Assembly (NCBI RefSeq): GCF_946478955.1
Contig: NZ_CAMLDL010000008.1
Coordinates: 58,764 to 122,763 of the forward strand
From: an uncultured Sphingomonas sp.
GTDB lineage: Bacteria; Pseudomonadota; Alphaproteobacteria; Sphingomonadales; Sphingomonadaceae
Direction of reading: 5' to 3'
Length of the DNA: 64,000 nucleotides
Part shown: positions 8,350 through 15,900 of the stretch, piece by piece
Layout of the letters: every line of letters starts with the position of its first letter
How positions within the stretch are numbered: the stretch's first letter is position 1
Made by a program: the position numbers and the translations under genes
The notes under the pieces: generated by a model
Told to the model about the DNA's origin: nothing
The model's database searches: none
What the model saw: only the letters and a program-made list of their open reading frames with translations

Positions 8350-9606
8350 ATGAACCACACGCTTCTTGGCCTTGCCGGCATTGCCGCGATCATGCTGATC
8401 GCCATTCTGTTTTCTTCCAACCGCAAGGCCATCCGCTTCCGCGTTGTTGGCGCAGCCTTCGCGCTGCAGGCGGTCATCGCCTTCCTCGTCCTGCGCACCA
8501 GTTGGGGCAGGGCCACGATCCAGTGGATGTCGGAAGGAGTGTCGGCGCTCCTCGGCTATGCGGGAAAGGGTACGGAGTTTCTGTTTGGACCGACCGACGC
8601 AAATCCGCTTGCCCATACCTTCGCGCTGGCCGCGCTTCCGGTCATCGTCTTCTTCGCTTCCCTGGTTGCGATCCTTTATTACCTTGGGATCATGCAGAAA
8701 GTGGTGAAGTGGGTCGGCGGCGCAATTGGCTGGGTCACTGGCATCTCAAAGGTCGAAAGCCTAGGCGCTGCGGCCAACATCTTCGTCGGCCAGTCCGAAA
8801 GCCCGCTGGTCGTGCGTCCCTATCTGGCGGCGCTGCCTAAAAGCCATCTCTTCACCTTGATGTGCGTCGGCATGGCGGGCGTCGCGGGCACAATCCTGGC
8901 GGCCTATGCAAGCATGCTGGGGCAGCAATATCTGCCCTATCTTCTCGCCGCTGCTTTCATGTCGGCGCCCGGCGGAATCTTCATGGCGAAGCTGATTATG
9001 CCCGACGATCCCACCGTGGACGCTGATGCGGCGGACCCGGAAGATCATGTTGAGGTCCATGGCTTCGAAGAGGGTGAACAGCCCGCGAACATCATCATGG
9101 CCGCCGGACAGGGCGCACAGACCGGCGTCAAGCTGGCCGTTGCCGTCGGAGCGATGGTGTTGGCGTTCGTCGCGCTGGTCGCACTCGCGAATGGCATCCT
9201 TGGCGGCATCGGCGGCTGGTTCGGCCATCCGGAGATCAGTTTTCAGGGGATCATCGGCTGGATTTTCTCGCCGGTTATGTATCTGATCGGCGTGCCGTGG
9301 AACGAAGCGGGAATTGCGGGCGGCCTGTTCGGCACCAAGATCGTGCTCAACGAATTCGTCGCTTTTCTCGACCTTGGCAACGCACAGGGTGCAGCTGCGG
9401 CATTGAGTGACCGCAGCCGTGCAATTGTGACCTTTGCGCTGTGCGGTTTCGCCAACTTCAGCTCCATCGCCATTCAGATGGCGGTGGTGGGCAATCTCGC
9501 GCCCAATCAGAAAGCCAATGTCGCGCGACTGGGTTTGAAAGCCCTGCTCGCCGGCTCACTCGCCAACCTGATGAGCGCAGCGCTGGCCGGGTTGATGATG
9601 CCCTGA
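8350..9606 (+). CDS. nupC: Concentrative nucleoside transporter (CNT/NupC family)
   Basis: A 418-residue membrane symporter. It has a hydrophobic N-terminus, a gate region GNMV-type replaced here by VESLGAAANIFVGQSESPL (residues about 136-154; the QSE-type nucleoside-binding motif), the segment GTKIVLNEFVAF (the N-E motif) and a C-terminal ALCGFANFSSIAIQ. These are the Nucleos_tra2 hallmarks of Na+ or H+ coupled nucleoside uptake. It is the third gene of a likely operon with the kinase and the LOG protein. SD-like GGAGGGG lies upstream of the ATG. Confidence 0.92.
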   Translation: MNHTLLGLAGIAAIMLIAILFSSNRKAIRFRVVGAAFALQAVIAFLVLRTSWGRATIQWMSEGVSALLGYAGKGTEFLFGPTDANPLAHTFALAALPVIVFFASLVAILYYLGIMQKVVKWVGGAIGWVTGISKVESLGAAANIFVGQSESPLVVRPYLAALPKSHLFTLMCVGMAGVAGTILAAYASMLGQQYLPYLLAAAFMSAPGGIFMAKLIMPDDPTVDADAADPEDHVEVHGFEEGEQPANIIMAAGQGAQTGVKLAVAVGAMVLAFVALVALANGILGGIGGWFGHPEISFQGIIGWIFSPVMYLIGVPWNEAGIAGGLFGTKIVLNEFVAFLDLGNAQGAAAALSDRSRAIVTFALCGFANFSSIAIQMAVVGNLAPNQKANVARLGLKALLAGSLANLMSAALAGLMMP

Positions 9607-9667
9607 GCCAAGGGCTTTTGCGTTCCATCAATTGCCCCCGCCAGTCGGTCGGCGTAAAGGCGCAGTC

Positions 9668-10621
9668 ATGACTACCGACGCAATCACCAGCGACACTGTC
9701 GCGACCGTTTCCCTTGCCGATTATGACAAGGACCCCGCCCGCTTCGCCGATGAGCTGGGCCACAGCTTCGTCGACTATGGATTCGCCATTGTGCGCGACC
9801 ACGGCATTCCGCAGGACCTGATCGATCAGGCCGAAGAGATGTCGAAGAAATTCTTCGCGCTGCCCGACGATGTGAAGCGCAGCTACCTGATTGCCGGAAG
9901 CGGCGGCGCGCGTGGCTATACGGCGTTCGGCGTCGAGACCGCGAAGGGCGCCAAGGCCCACGACCTTAAGGAATTCTGGCACGTCGGGCGCGACCTGCCT
10001 GAAGGTCATCCGTTCCGCGCACACATGGGCGACAATGTCTGGCCGGACGAAGTGCCGGGCTTCAAAGACGTGTTCCAAAAGCTCTTTGCCGAATTCGACA
10101 AGGCGGGCGGCAAGCTGCTCCGCGCCATCGCGACCTTCCTGAAGATCGATGAGAATTATTTCATCGACACCGTCCGCGACGGCAATTCGGTGATGCGCCT
10201 GCTCCACTATCCGCCGCAGACTGAGCCGACCGGCGAGCATATTCGTGCCGGTGCGCATGAGGATATCAACACCATCACGCTACTGCTCGGCGCGGAAGAG
10301 GCGGGGCTGCAGCTGCAGACCAAGGACGGTCGCTGGCTCGACGTGAAGCCGAAGTCGGGCGAACTCGCCATCAACATCGGCGACATGCTGCAGCGGCTGA
10401 CCAACGGCTATCTGCGCTCGACGAGCCACCGAGTCATCAACCCCACGCCCGACCGCGCCAGCAACGCGCGCTATTCGATGCCCTTCTTCCTGCACTTCCG
10501 CAGCGACTTCATGATTGAGGCGCTACCATCGACCGTGCCGGCGGGCGAGGAGCCGAAGTGGGCACCGATCACGGCTGACGACTATCTGCAGGAACGCCTG
10601 AGGGAAATTAAGCTCAAGTGA
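9668..10621 (+). CDS. Isopenicillin N synthase-like 2OG-Fe(II) oxygenase
   Basis: A 317-residue non-heme iron dioxygenase. The N-terminal DIOX_N part has FVDYGFAIVRDHGIP. The double-stranded beta helix carries HEDINTITLL (His and Asp iron ligands), STSHRVINP (third His) and ARYSMPFFLHF (Arg/Ser that bind the 2-oxoglutarate carboxylate). The substrate is unknown; homologs act on secondary metabolites, nucleobases or amino acids. I start at the ATG at 9668 rather than a TTG at 9632, since the added residues are not conserved-looking. Its stop overlaps the next gene's GTG. Its position after a nucleoside transporter makes a nucleobase-linked substrate possible, but this is only suggestion. Confidence 0.88.
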   Translation: MTTDAITSDTVATVSLADYDKDPARFADELGHSFVDYGFAIVRDHGIPQDLIDQAEEMSKKFFALPDDVKRSYLIAGSGGARGYTAFGVETAKGAKAHDLKEFWHVGRDLPEGHPFRAHMGDNVWPDEVPGFKDVFQKLFAEFDKAGGKLLRAIATFLKIDENYFIDTVRDGNSVMRLLHYPPQTEPTGEHIRAGAHEDINTITLLLGAEEAGLQLQTKDGRWLDVKPKSGELAINIGDMLQRLTNGYLRSTSHRVINPTPDRASNARYSMPFFLHFRSDFMIEALPSTVPAGEEPKWAPITADDYLQERLREIKLK

Positions 10622-10800
10622 GCGGCTATGTCGCCAACGGCGATCAATGCGTGGTGATCGGCGGCGCTCACAAGGGCAAAGCGGGCATCGTTCGCGATCT
10701 CAACTCTAGCAAAACAGGCGCGATTACGATCACCGTTGAGCAGGCCGATGGCGAGCGGTTCAAGACGCTGGCGAAAAATGTCGAGAAAGTAGCGGTATGA
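10618..10800 (+). CDS. KOW-motif microprotein, function unknown
   Basis: A 60-residue basic protein starting with GTG inside the oxygenase stop (GTGA). Its first half, VANGDQCVVIGGAHKGKAGIV, has the layout of a KOW motif (a small SH3-like barrel element of L24/NusG, with hydrophobic-G-x-x-x-G-K-x-G-x-V). The second half alternates beta-strand-like residues. Such isolated KOW proteins may bind RNA or protein; no function can be assigned. It also overlaps the following PhnA-like gene by 4 nt, so the three genes look translationally coupled. Confidence 0.72.
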   Translation: MSGYVANGDQCVVIGGAHKGKAGIVRDLNSSKTGAITITVEQADGERFKTLAKNVEKVAV

Positions 10801-11099
10801 CCGACGACGAATATGTTTACGACGAGGAATCCGGCGAATGGATGCCCGCGTCCGAGCTGGCGGCGAAGAAGGCGGCGACTGGCGCGGTCGAGGTGCGCGA
10901 TGCGGTCGGCAATCTGCTTGCCGATGGAGATCAGGTCACGCTGATCAAGGACCTCGACGTCAAGGGCGCGGGGCAAACGCTGAAGCAGGGCACGTTGATC
11001 AAATCGATCCGGCTGACCGGCCACTCGCAGGAAATCGACTGCAAATATCCGGGGATTAAGGGGTTGGTTCTGCGGGCCGAGTTCGTGCGCAAGCGCTAA
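10797..11099 (+). CDS. PhnA/YjdM-like protein lacking the zinc ribbon
   Basis: A 100-residue protein. Residues about 33-100 (VEVRDAVGNLLADGDQVTLI, then KDLDVKGAG, IDCKYPGIKGL and EFVRKR) match the C-terminal PhnA/YjdM domain. In E. coli PhnA an N-terminal CxxC..CxxC zinc ribbon precedes it. Here the corresponding stretch, DEYVYDEESGEWMPASELA, keeps the Y-x-Y-(D/E)-x-x-G spacing but has no cysteines. Despite the old name, the family is not proven to act in phosphonate use. It overlaps the KOW gene by ATGA. The next gene is convergent, 2 bp away. Confidence 0.8.
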   Translation: MTDDEYVYDEESGEWMPASELAAKKAATGAVEVRDAVGNLLADGDQVTLIKDLDVKGAGQTLKQGTLIKSIRLTGHSQEIDCKYPGIKGLVLRAEFVRKR

Positions 11100-11101
11100 T
11101 C

Positions 11102-11725
11102 TTACTGGGCAGCGATTCCTTGCGCGATAAACCGAGGTAGATCTTTCCGCATGGCATCAATCTTGGCAGCGATGTCGGCTAGTGTTGAACCGTGTTCGGC
11201 TAACTTTCGAGCCTCATCCTTAACGTGTTCAATTGACAGCAGCCCAAATGCGACATGTTCGGGATTCAGCGAAAGCCCAGAGTGCCTTTGGACCTCTTTT
11301 TCGTTGGCACCGAGAATTACATAGGCATCAATTTTCTTGGCGCGTCTAACCGCCCAATGAGCGAAGTTATGCCGAATATCCCGATGCATAAGCAGAATAT
11401 CGCAAGCGGCGACCAGGGCCCGACGAAGGTCGCATTCAGGGAACTGTCTGGCTTCGTCGCGCAGAATACTAAAGGTGTCGCCGTCAGGAATCTTGTTGGC
11501 AGTCACTGGGCGTTTCGGGCGGCTAATCGGCTGAACTAGCGCTAATATCTTTCGGGCATTTAAGGTGCTGTAAGCGTAAATCTGGATATATCTACCAATT
11601 AGAACGAAATCTTCGGTTTTAAGGACAGTAGTTTGCGACCAGAAATCATCGATAGTCTGTAGTTTGTCACGAAACGTTGCGAGCGCATCCTCGTCAGCAG
11701 GCCTGAAGCTCGCATACCAAGCCAC
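11102..11725 (-). CDS. HEPN-like helical protein of unknown function, AT-rich
   Basis: I do not recognise a named family. The 207-residue product starts at a GTG whose G is the last base of the cdd stop TAG. GAAGGA lies 9 nt before it, inside cdd, so it is coupled to cdd. An open frame continues upstream inside cdd but encodes Arg-rich shadow sequence and was rejected. The protein looks all-helical. HRDIRHNFAHW (R118, H123) fits the R-x4-H motif of HEPN ribonucleases, and a charged C-terminal helix region follows. Codon use (AGA, CTA, TTA, AAA frequent) and base content are clearly AT-richer than neighbours, a sign of transfer. An HEPN RNase or toxin-like role is inference. Confidence 0.7.
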   Translation of the reverse strand: MAWYASFRPADEDALATFRDKLQTIDDFWSQTTVLKTEDFVLIGRYIQIYAYSTLNARKILALVQPISRPKRPVTANKIPDGDTFSILRDEARQFPECDLRRALVAACDILLMHRDIRHNFAHWAVRRAKKIDAYVILGANEKEVQRHSGLSLNPEHVAFGLLSIEHVKDEARKLAEHGSTLADIAAKIDAMRKDLPRFIAQGIAAQ

Positions 11726-12168
11726 TAACCCGCGTCCTTCAAGTTTGCCGGGCCGAAGCCGTGAGGGATGAGGCTGAGGATGTTCAGCCGCTCGACCTTT
11801 GTGCCGTCGCCTGACGCGGCGAGGATTTCGATGTTGCGATCGCCTAACTGGGCGGCTTCGAGCAACGCCTGACGGCAGCCGCCGCAGGGGGTGACGGTCG
11901 CGTCGCCCTTCAATTCCGTGCCGGAACCATCGCCGCCAGCAACCGCGATGCGCTTGACCTTGTCCAGACCGAAGGCGTGCTGCGCGGTCGTCAGCGCGCT
12001 CTGTTCCGCACAAAGGCCAAGGCGGTAGCAGGCATTTTCCATGTTGGCGCCGGTAACAATTTCTCCGTCAACGCTCTCGATGGCGCAGCCGACCGAAAAG
12101 CGGGAGTAGGGGGCGTAGGCCTTAAGGGCAGCCTCGCGGGCGACGGCGATAAGTTGTTCATCTGTCAT
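11725..12168 (-). CDS. cdd: Cytidine deaminase
   Basis: A 147-residue tetrameric-class zinc deaminase converting cytidine and deoxycytidine to the uridine forms in pyrimidine salvage. It shows the zinc and proton-shuttle motifs LCAEQSAL (Cys ligand and catalytic Glu in C-A-E) and TPCGGCRQAL (the two further Cys ligands), plus APYSRFSVG near residue 20 for substrate contact. Length and motif order match the homotetrameric bacterial type. It is divergent from the 5'-nucleotidase lipoprotein gene, with only about 60 bp between the two ATGs. Both act on nucleosides. Confidence 0.95.
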   Translation of the reverse strand: MTDEQLIAVAREAALKAYAPYSRFSVGCAIESVDGEIVTGANMENACYRLGLCAEQSALTTAQHAFGLDKVKRIAVAGGDGSGTELKGDATVTPCGGCRQALLEAAQLGDRNIEILAASGDGTKVERLNILSLIPHGFGPANLKDAG

Positions 12169-12227
12169 GGCGTTGCAATGTGGCGCGAGCTAAGGCCTTC
12201 CGCAATTGCCGATTTTGGGAGTGTGTA

Positions 12228-13913
12228 ATGCGCCGTTTGGTATCGCTTGTCGCCGTTTCGCTGTTGGCGGGATGCGCCGCCGTGTCGGTACCGCCGCATT
12301 CAACGGTACCGGTTGAGGTGCAGATACTGGCGTTCAACGACTTTCACGGCAATCTGGAGCAGCCAGCACCGGCCGAGTTTGTCGAACCGGATGGCCACAA
12401 GGTGAAGATCGCGACGGGTGGTGCGGCCCATTTGGCCGCGGAACTGACCAAGCTACGCGCCGGAAATCCCTATTCGGTGACGGTATCGGCAGGCGACACA
12501 ATTGGCGCGACCCCGCTGACATCGGCGCTTTTCCTGGATGAGCCGACCATCACCGCGATGAATATGCTTGGCCTTGAGTTCAATGCTGTCGGAAATCATG
12601 AATTCGACAAGGGCGTGCTGGAACTGAAGCGTATGCAGGAGGGCGGCTGCATCGCTCATACCCGGCGGCAACCGTGCGCGGTGGAGCCGTTCGAAGGGGG
12701 CAAATTCCGCTATCTCGCCGCCAATGTCATACAGCCGGACGGCACATCCGTCTTCCCCGCCACGGGAATCAAGACCTTCGATACGCCGGTCGGGCCGATC
12801 CGGATTGGTTTCATTGGCATGACGCTGAAAGAAACCAAGAATCTCGTCACCCCGGCGGGCGTCGCCGGACTGACCTTCGCAGATGAGGCAGCAACGGCGA
12901 ATGCCCAGGCGGCCAAGCTGAGGGCCGGTGGTGCAGACACGGTCGTGCTGCTGATTCACCAGGGCGGAAAGCTGCCGACATTTACCTACGGCAATGGCTG
13001 TGACGGACTATATGGTGAGATTAAGCCGATCATTTCCAAACTCGACCCGTCGATCAGCACGATCGTATCGGGGCACACCCATTGGGCATATGTCTGTCAA
13101 AACGGGGCTGGAGGCACCGGGCCGGGGCAATTGCTGACCAGCGCCGGCAAATATGGCTATATGGTCACCGACATTCGCCTCGATTTTGATCCGGCGACGA
13201 AGCGATTGGTCGCCCAGCGCGCCGTCAACGACCTTGTCGGCAGCGGTGAGAATGGCGAAGACGCGGGCGTTAAGGCGCATGTCGAGAAATATGTCGCCGC
13301 GGCGGCGCCGCTTGCCAATCGGGCCGTGGGGTCGCTGACCGCAGCCGCGCCGCGTGATATCGAGGACGGCGAAAGCGCGGCGGCCGATCTCATCGCCGAT
13401 TCCATGCTGGCCGCGACCCGCACGCCCGACAAGGGTGCAGCGCAGATCGCATTAGTGAACGCCACTGGCGTCCGGGTTGACCTGCCCGCGGGGCCGCTAC
13501 GCTATAAAGAAGCGTTCGCGATGATGCCGTTCGGCAATAATCTGCTGGTTATGAGCCTGTCCGGTGCGGAATTGAAAACGGTGCTGGAACAACAATTTGC
13601 GATCGATATCCGTAACGGATTTACCAAGCCGTCTGTGCTCGCCCCGTCTGAGGGCTTTCGCTACACGTACGATCTGACGCGGCCGAAGGGTGACCGTATC
13701 GTGGCGATGAGCCTTGACGGGAGGCCGATTGATCCTGCCCGCGATTACCGCATTGCTGTCAATAATTTCGTCGCCAGCGGCGGCGATGGCCTGTCCGGTT
13801 TTACCAAAGGGCGGAGCGTCGTCGACGCCAACATTGTTGACCTCGACGCGCTGATTGCCTGGATTGCCGAGGGACGCGCGCCGCCCAAGGCCAACCGGAT
13901 TACCGCGCGTTAA
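12228..13913 (+). CDS. UshA-like 5'-nucleotidase/metallophosphatase lipoprotein
   Basis: A 561-residue protein beginning MRRLVSLVAVSLLAGC, a lipobox with lipidated Cys16, so it is anchored in the outer or inner membrane facing the periplasm. The N-terminal calcineurin-like domain carries LAFNDFHGNLEQ, GDTIG, GNHEFDKG and SGHTHWAY (dimetal ligands in order). The C-terminal 5'-nucleotidase domain has MPFGNNLLVMSLSG and NNFVASGGDGLSGF. The family hydrolyses extracytoplasmic nucleotides to nucleosides, which fits uptake by the CNT transporter gene 3 kb away. A GTG at 12180 would put 16 residues before the signal peptide and was rejected. Confidence 0.93.
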   Translation: MRRLVSLVAVSLLAGCAAVSVPPHSTVPVEVQILAFNDFHGNLEQPAPAEFVEPDGHKVKIATGGAAHLAAELTKLRAGNPYSVTVSAGDTIGATPLTSALFLDEPTITAMNMLGLEFNAVGNHEFDKGVLELKRMQEGGCIAHTRRQPCAVEPFEGGKFRYLAANVIQPDGTSVFPATGIKTFDTPVGPIRIGFIGMTLKETKNLVTPAGVAGLTFADEAATANAQAAKLRAGGADTVVLLIHQGGKLPTFTYGNGCDGLYGEIKPIISKLDPSISTIVSGHTHWAYVCQNGAGGTGPGQLLTSAGKYGYMVTDIRLDFDPATKRLVAQRAVNDLVGSGENGEDAGVKAHVEKYVAAAAPLANRAVGSLTAAAPRDIEDGESAAADLIADSMLAATRTPDKGAAQIALVNATGVRVDLPAGPLRYKEAFAMMPFGNNLLVMSLSGAELKTVLEQQFAIDIRNGFTKPSVLAPSEGFRYTYDLTRPKGDRIVAMSLDGRPIDPARDYRIAVNNFVASGGDGLSGFTKGRSVVDANIVDLDALIAWIAEGRAPPKANRITAR

Positions 13914-15361
13914 CGCAGCGGCGGTTCATCAAAGCTGCGCAGCTTGCGGCTGTGCAGGCTGTCACCCTCATTGCGCAGGATGTTCAGCGTTTCGATGCCG
14001 ATTTTCAAATGCTGGTTGATCGCCCGGTCATAGAAGGCGTTGGCTTGCCCTGGCAGCTTCAGCTCGCCATGAAGCGGCTTGTCGCTGACGGTTAGCAACG
14101 TCCCATAAGGCACGCGGAAGCGATATCCCTGCGCCGCAACCGTCGCGGACTCCATATCAATGGCAACCGCGCGGCTCTGGTTAAAGCGCAAGGCCGACAG
14201 CGTATAGCGCAGCTCCCAGTTCCGGTCGTCCGTGGTCACGACGGTACCCGTGCGGAACCGCTTTTTCAGGTCCGCTTCTTTCTCTCCGGTGATATTGAGT
14301 GTCGCTTCGTACATGGCCGTCTGGACTTCAGCGATTGCCGGGATCGGGATTTCGACAGGCAAGATGTCGTCAAGGACATGGTCGTCGCGCAGATAGGCGT
14401 GGGCGAGCACATAATCGCCGATCGTCTGGCTGGGGCGAAGACCGCCACAATGCCCGATCATCAACCACGCTTCGGGGCGCAGTACTGCGATATGGTCGCA
14501 GATTGTCTTTGCGTTGGATGGGCCGACGCCAATATTGACCAGCGTGATGCCGTCACCTTCCGGCGTCATCAGGTGATAGGCCGGCATTTGGTGCCGCCGC
14601 CATACGCCCGCGGCAATTTGCTCTTCCGCATCGACCAATTCACCGCGCTCATAAACGCCGCCTGGGACTGAAAGAGCGGTGAAGCGGCTGTCGGGATCGC
14701 GCAGCGCGTCAATGGCAAATCGCACAAATTCGTCAACGTAGCGAACATAGTTGGTGAACAATACGAACCGTTGGAAGTGACCAGCCGGCGTCCCGCTATA
14801 ATGTTTGAGGCGGGCAAGGCTGAAGTCCGTACGCGGCGCGTCGAACAAGGCCAGCGGGCGGGCGATATTATGCGCCATATCCCACAGGCCGTCCGCGACC
14901 TCATCGCCTATCTCGATCAGGTCAGTGGACGGGAACCAGCGAGACAACTCGGCTGACGTAATCCCGTCGAGGTCAAGGTCGCTGCCGTCGAGAATGAAGG
15001 GATAGGGGATTTCGTTCGCCGAATGGCCAACGCTGATCTTCACTTGATAATCATGGACCAGATGTTCCAATTGCTCTTTCAAATAAGAGCGGAACAGGGC
15101 CGGGCGGGTCACACTGGTCGCGTAAATGCCGGGCTGGTTGAGGCGCGCAAATGCACGGTTAGGGGCAATGACCGGCGCTTCCGGGTCATATTCAATCCGC
15201 AATTCGGGATAGCTGAAAGCTCCTTCGTCGCGGGCCTTAACATCCGGTCGAACGCCATCCTTTACATAGGCAGCCAACGCGGTCCTGAGGTTGGAAACGG
15301 AAGTGTCATAATGCGCCTCGAGGCTGTCGAGGATCGTTTCGATATCATTCTTTTCTGTCAT
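13910..15361 (-). CDS. amn: AMP nucleosidase
   Basis: A 483-residue enzyme that hydrolyses AMP to adenine and ribose-5-phosphate and so tunes adenylate pools. An N-terminal AMP nucleosidase-specific domain (about 1-170, with FSYPELRIEYDPE) is followed by a PNP_UDP_1 phosphorylase-fold domain with NIGVGPSNAKTICDHIAVL, MIGHCGGLRPSQ and AVAIDMESATVAAQGYRF (the D-M-E-S nucleoside-binding motif). I take MTEKND at 15361 as the start; a further upstream ATG would add 26 unlike residues. It ends overlapping the nucleotidase stop by 4 nt on the opposite strand. It is divergent from marR. Confidence 0.93.
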   Translation of the reverse strand: MTEKNDIETILDSLEAHYDTSVSNLRTALAAYVKDGVRPDVKARDEGAFSYPELRIEYDPEAPVIAPNRAFARLNQPGIYATSVTRPALFRSYLKEQLEHLVHDYQVKISVGHSANEIPYPFILDGSDLDLDGITSAELSRWFPSTDLIEIGDEVADGLWDMAHNIARPLALFDAPRTDFSLARLKHYSGTPAGHFQRFVLFTNYVRYVDEFVRFAIDALRDPDSRFTALSVPGGVYERGELVDAEEQIAAGVWRRHQMPAYHLMTPEGDGITLVNIGVGPSNAKTICDHIAVLRPEAWLMIGHCGGLRPSQTIGDYVLAHAYLRDDHVLDDILPVEIPIPAIAEVQTAMYEATLNITGEKEADLKKRFRTGTVVTTDDRNWELRYTLSALRFNQSRAVAIDMESATVAAQGYRFRVPYGTLLTVSDKPLHGELKLPGQANAFYDRAINQHLKIGIETLNILRNEGDSLHSRKLRSFDEPPLR

Positions 15362-15423
15362 GAGCGGGCCGACTGCACCAGCTTTGTGGCAAAGGCAAGA
15401 CAGGCCAATCGGATGAAATATCC

Positions 15424-15439
15424 TTGTATATAGTAACAA
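15424..15439. promoter_or_regulatory. Candidate MarR operator
   Basis: TTGTATATAGTAACAA is an imperfect dyad (TTGT..ACAA) between the divergent amn and marR-emrAB genes. MarR regulators usually bind 16-20 bp AT-rich dyads at their own promoter. The call rests on position and partial symmetry only. Confidence 0.4.
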
Positions 15440-15459
15440 TGCTTATTATCTGCCTTGCA

Positions 15460-15900
15460 ATGAAGAACATGGTTTGGGAAATGGGCGAAACGAGTCGCCT
15501 GATGCGGCGGTTTTTTGATCGGCGCGCTGCGGAGCTGGGTGTAACCAGCACACAGTGGCGCGTACTGCTGCGTCTCGCGCGGGAGCCTGGGTTGAAGCAG
15601 GTGGAACTGGCGGACCGCCTGGATGTCGAGCCGATTACGGCATGCCGCATTATCGACCGTCTGGAAGGAGCGGGATTGGTTGAGCGCAAGCGTGATCCGG
15701 ATGATCGGCGGGCGTGGCGGCTGGAACTTACCTCGAAGGCTGGGCCGGTGATCGTGGAGCTGCGGACGCTGATTGAGGATCTGTCTGGATCTGCATTCGA
15801 TGGCTTTGATGAAGCCGAACTCGAAGAGATGCGTTTGAAGCTGGGACGCATACGGGAAAATGTAGCGCGGGCCGAGGCTCGCCTGAAGGAAATGGCATGA
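15460..15900 (+). CDS. MarR-family transcriptional regulator of the efflux operon
   Basis: A winged-helix repressor of about 146 residues. The core reads LGVTSTQWRVLLRLAREPGL, ADRLDVEPITACRIIDRLEG and RDPDDRRAWRLELT, that is helix-turn-helix plus the D-x-R wing. It precedes emrA and emrB with ATGA overlap, so it probably represses its own operon and is released by a hydrophobic ligand. The start is uncertain: in-frame ATGs occur at 15439, 15460 and 15469. I prefer 15460, as the first helix (MVWEMGETSRLMRRFFD) is complete and the dyad at 15424-15439 then stays untranslated. Confidence 0.88.
   Translation: MKNMVWEMGETSRLMRRFFDRRAAELGVTSTQWRVLLRLAREPGLKQVELADRLDVEPITACRIIDRLEGAGLVERKRDPDDRRAWRLELTSKAGPVIVELRTLIEDLSGSAFDGFDEAELEEMRLKLGRIRENVARAEARLKEMA

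Noticed and set aside
11726..12013. Upstream extension of the HEPN-like gene inside cdd
   Set aside because: The extra residues are Arg-rich shadow of cdd; a GTG with good SD exists at the cdd stop.
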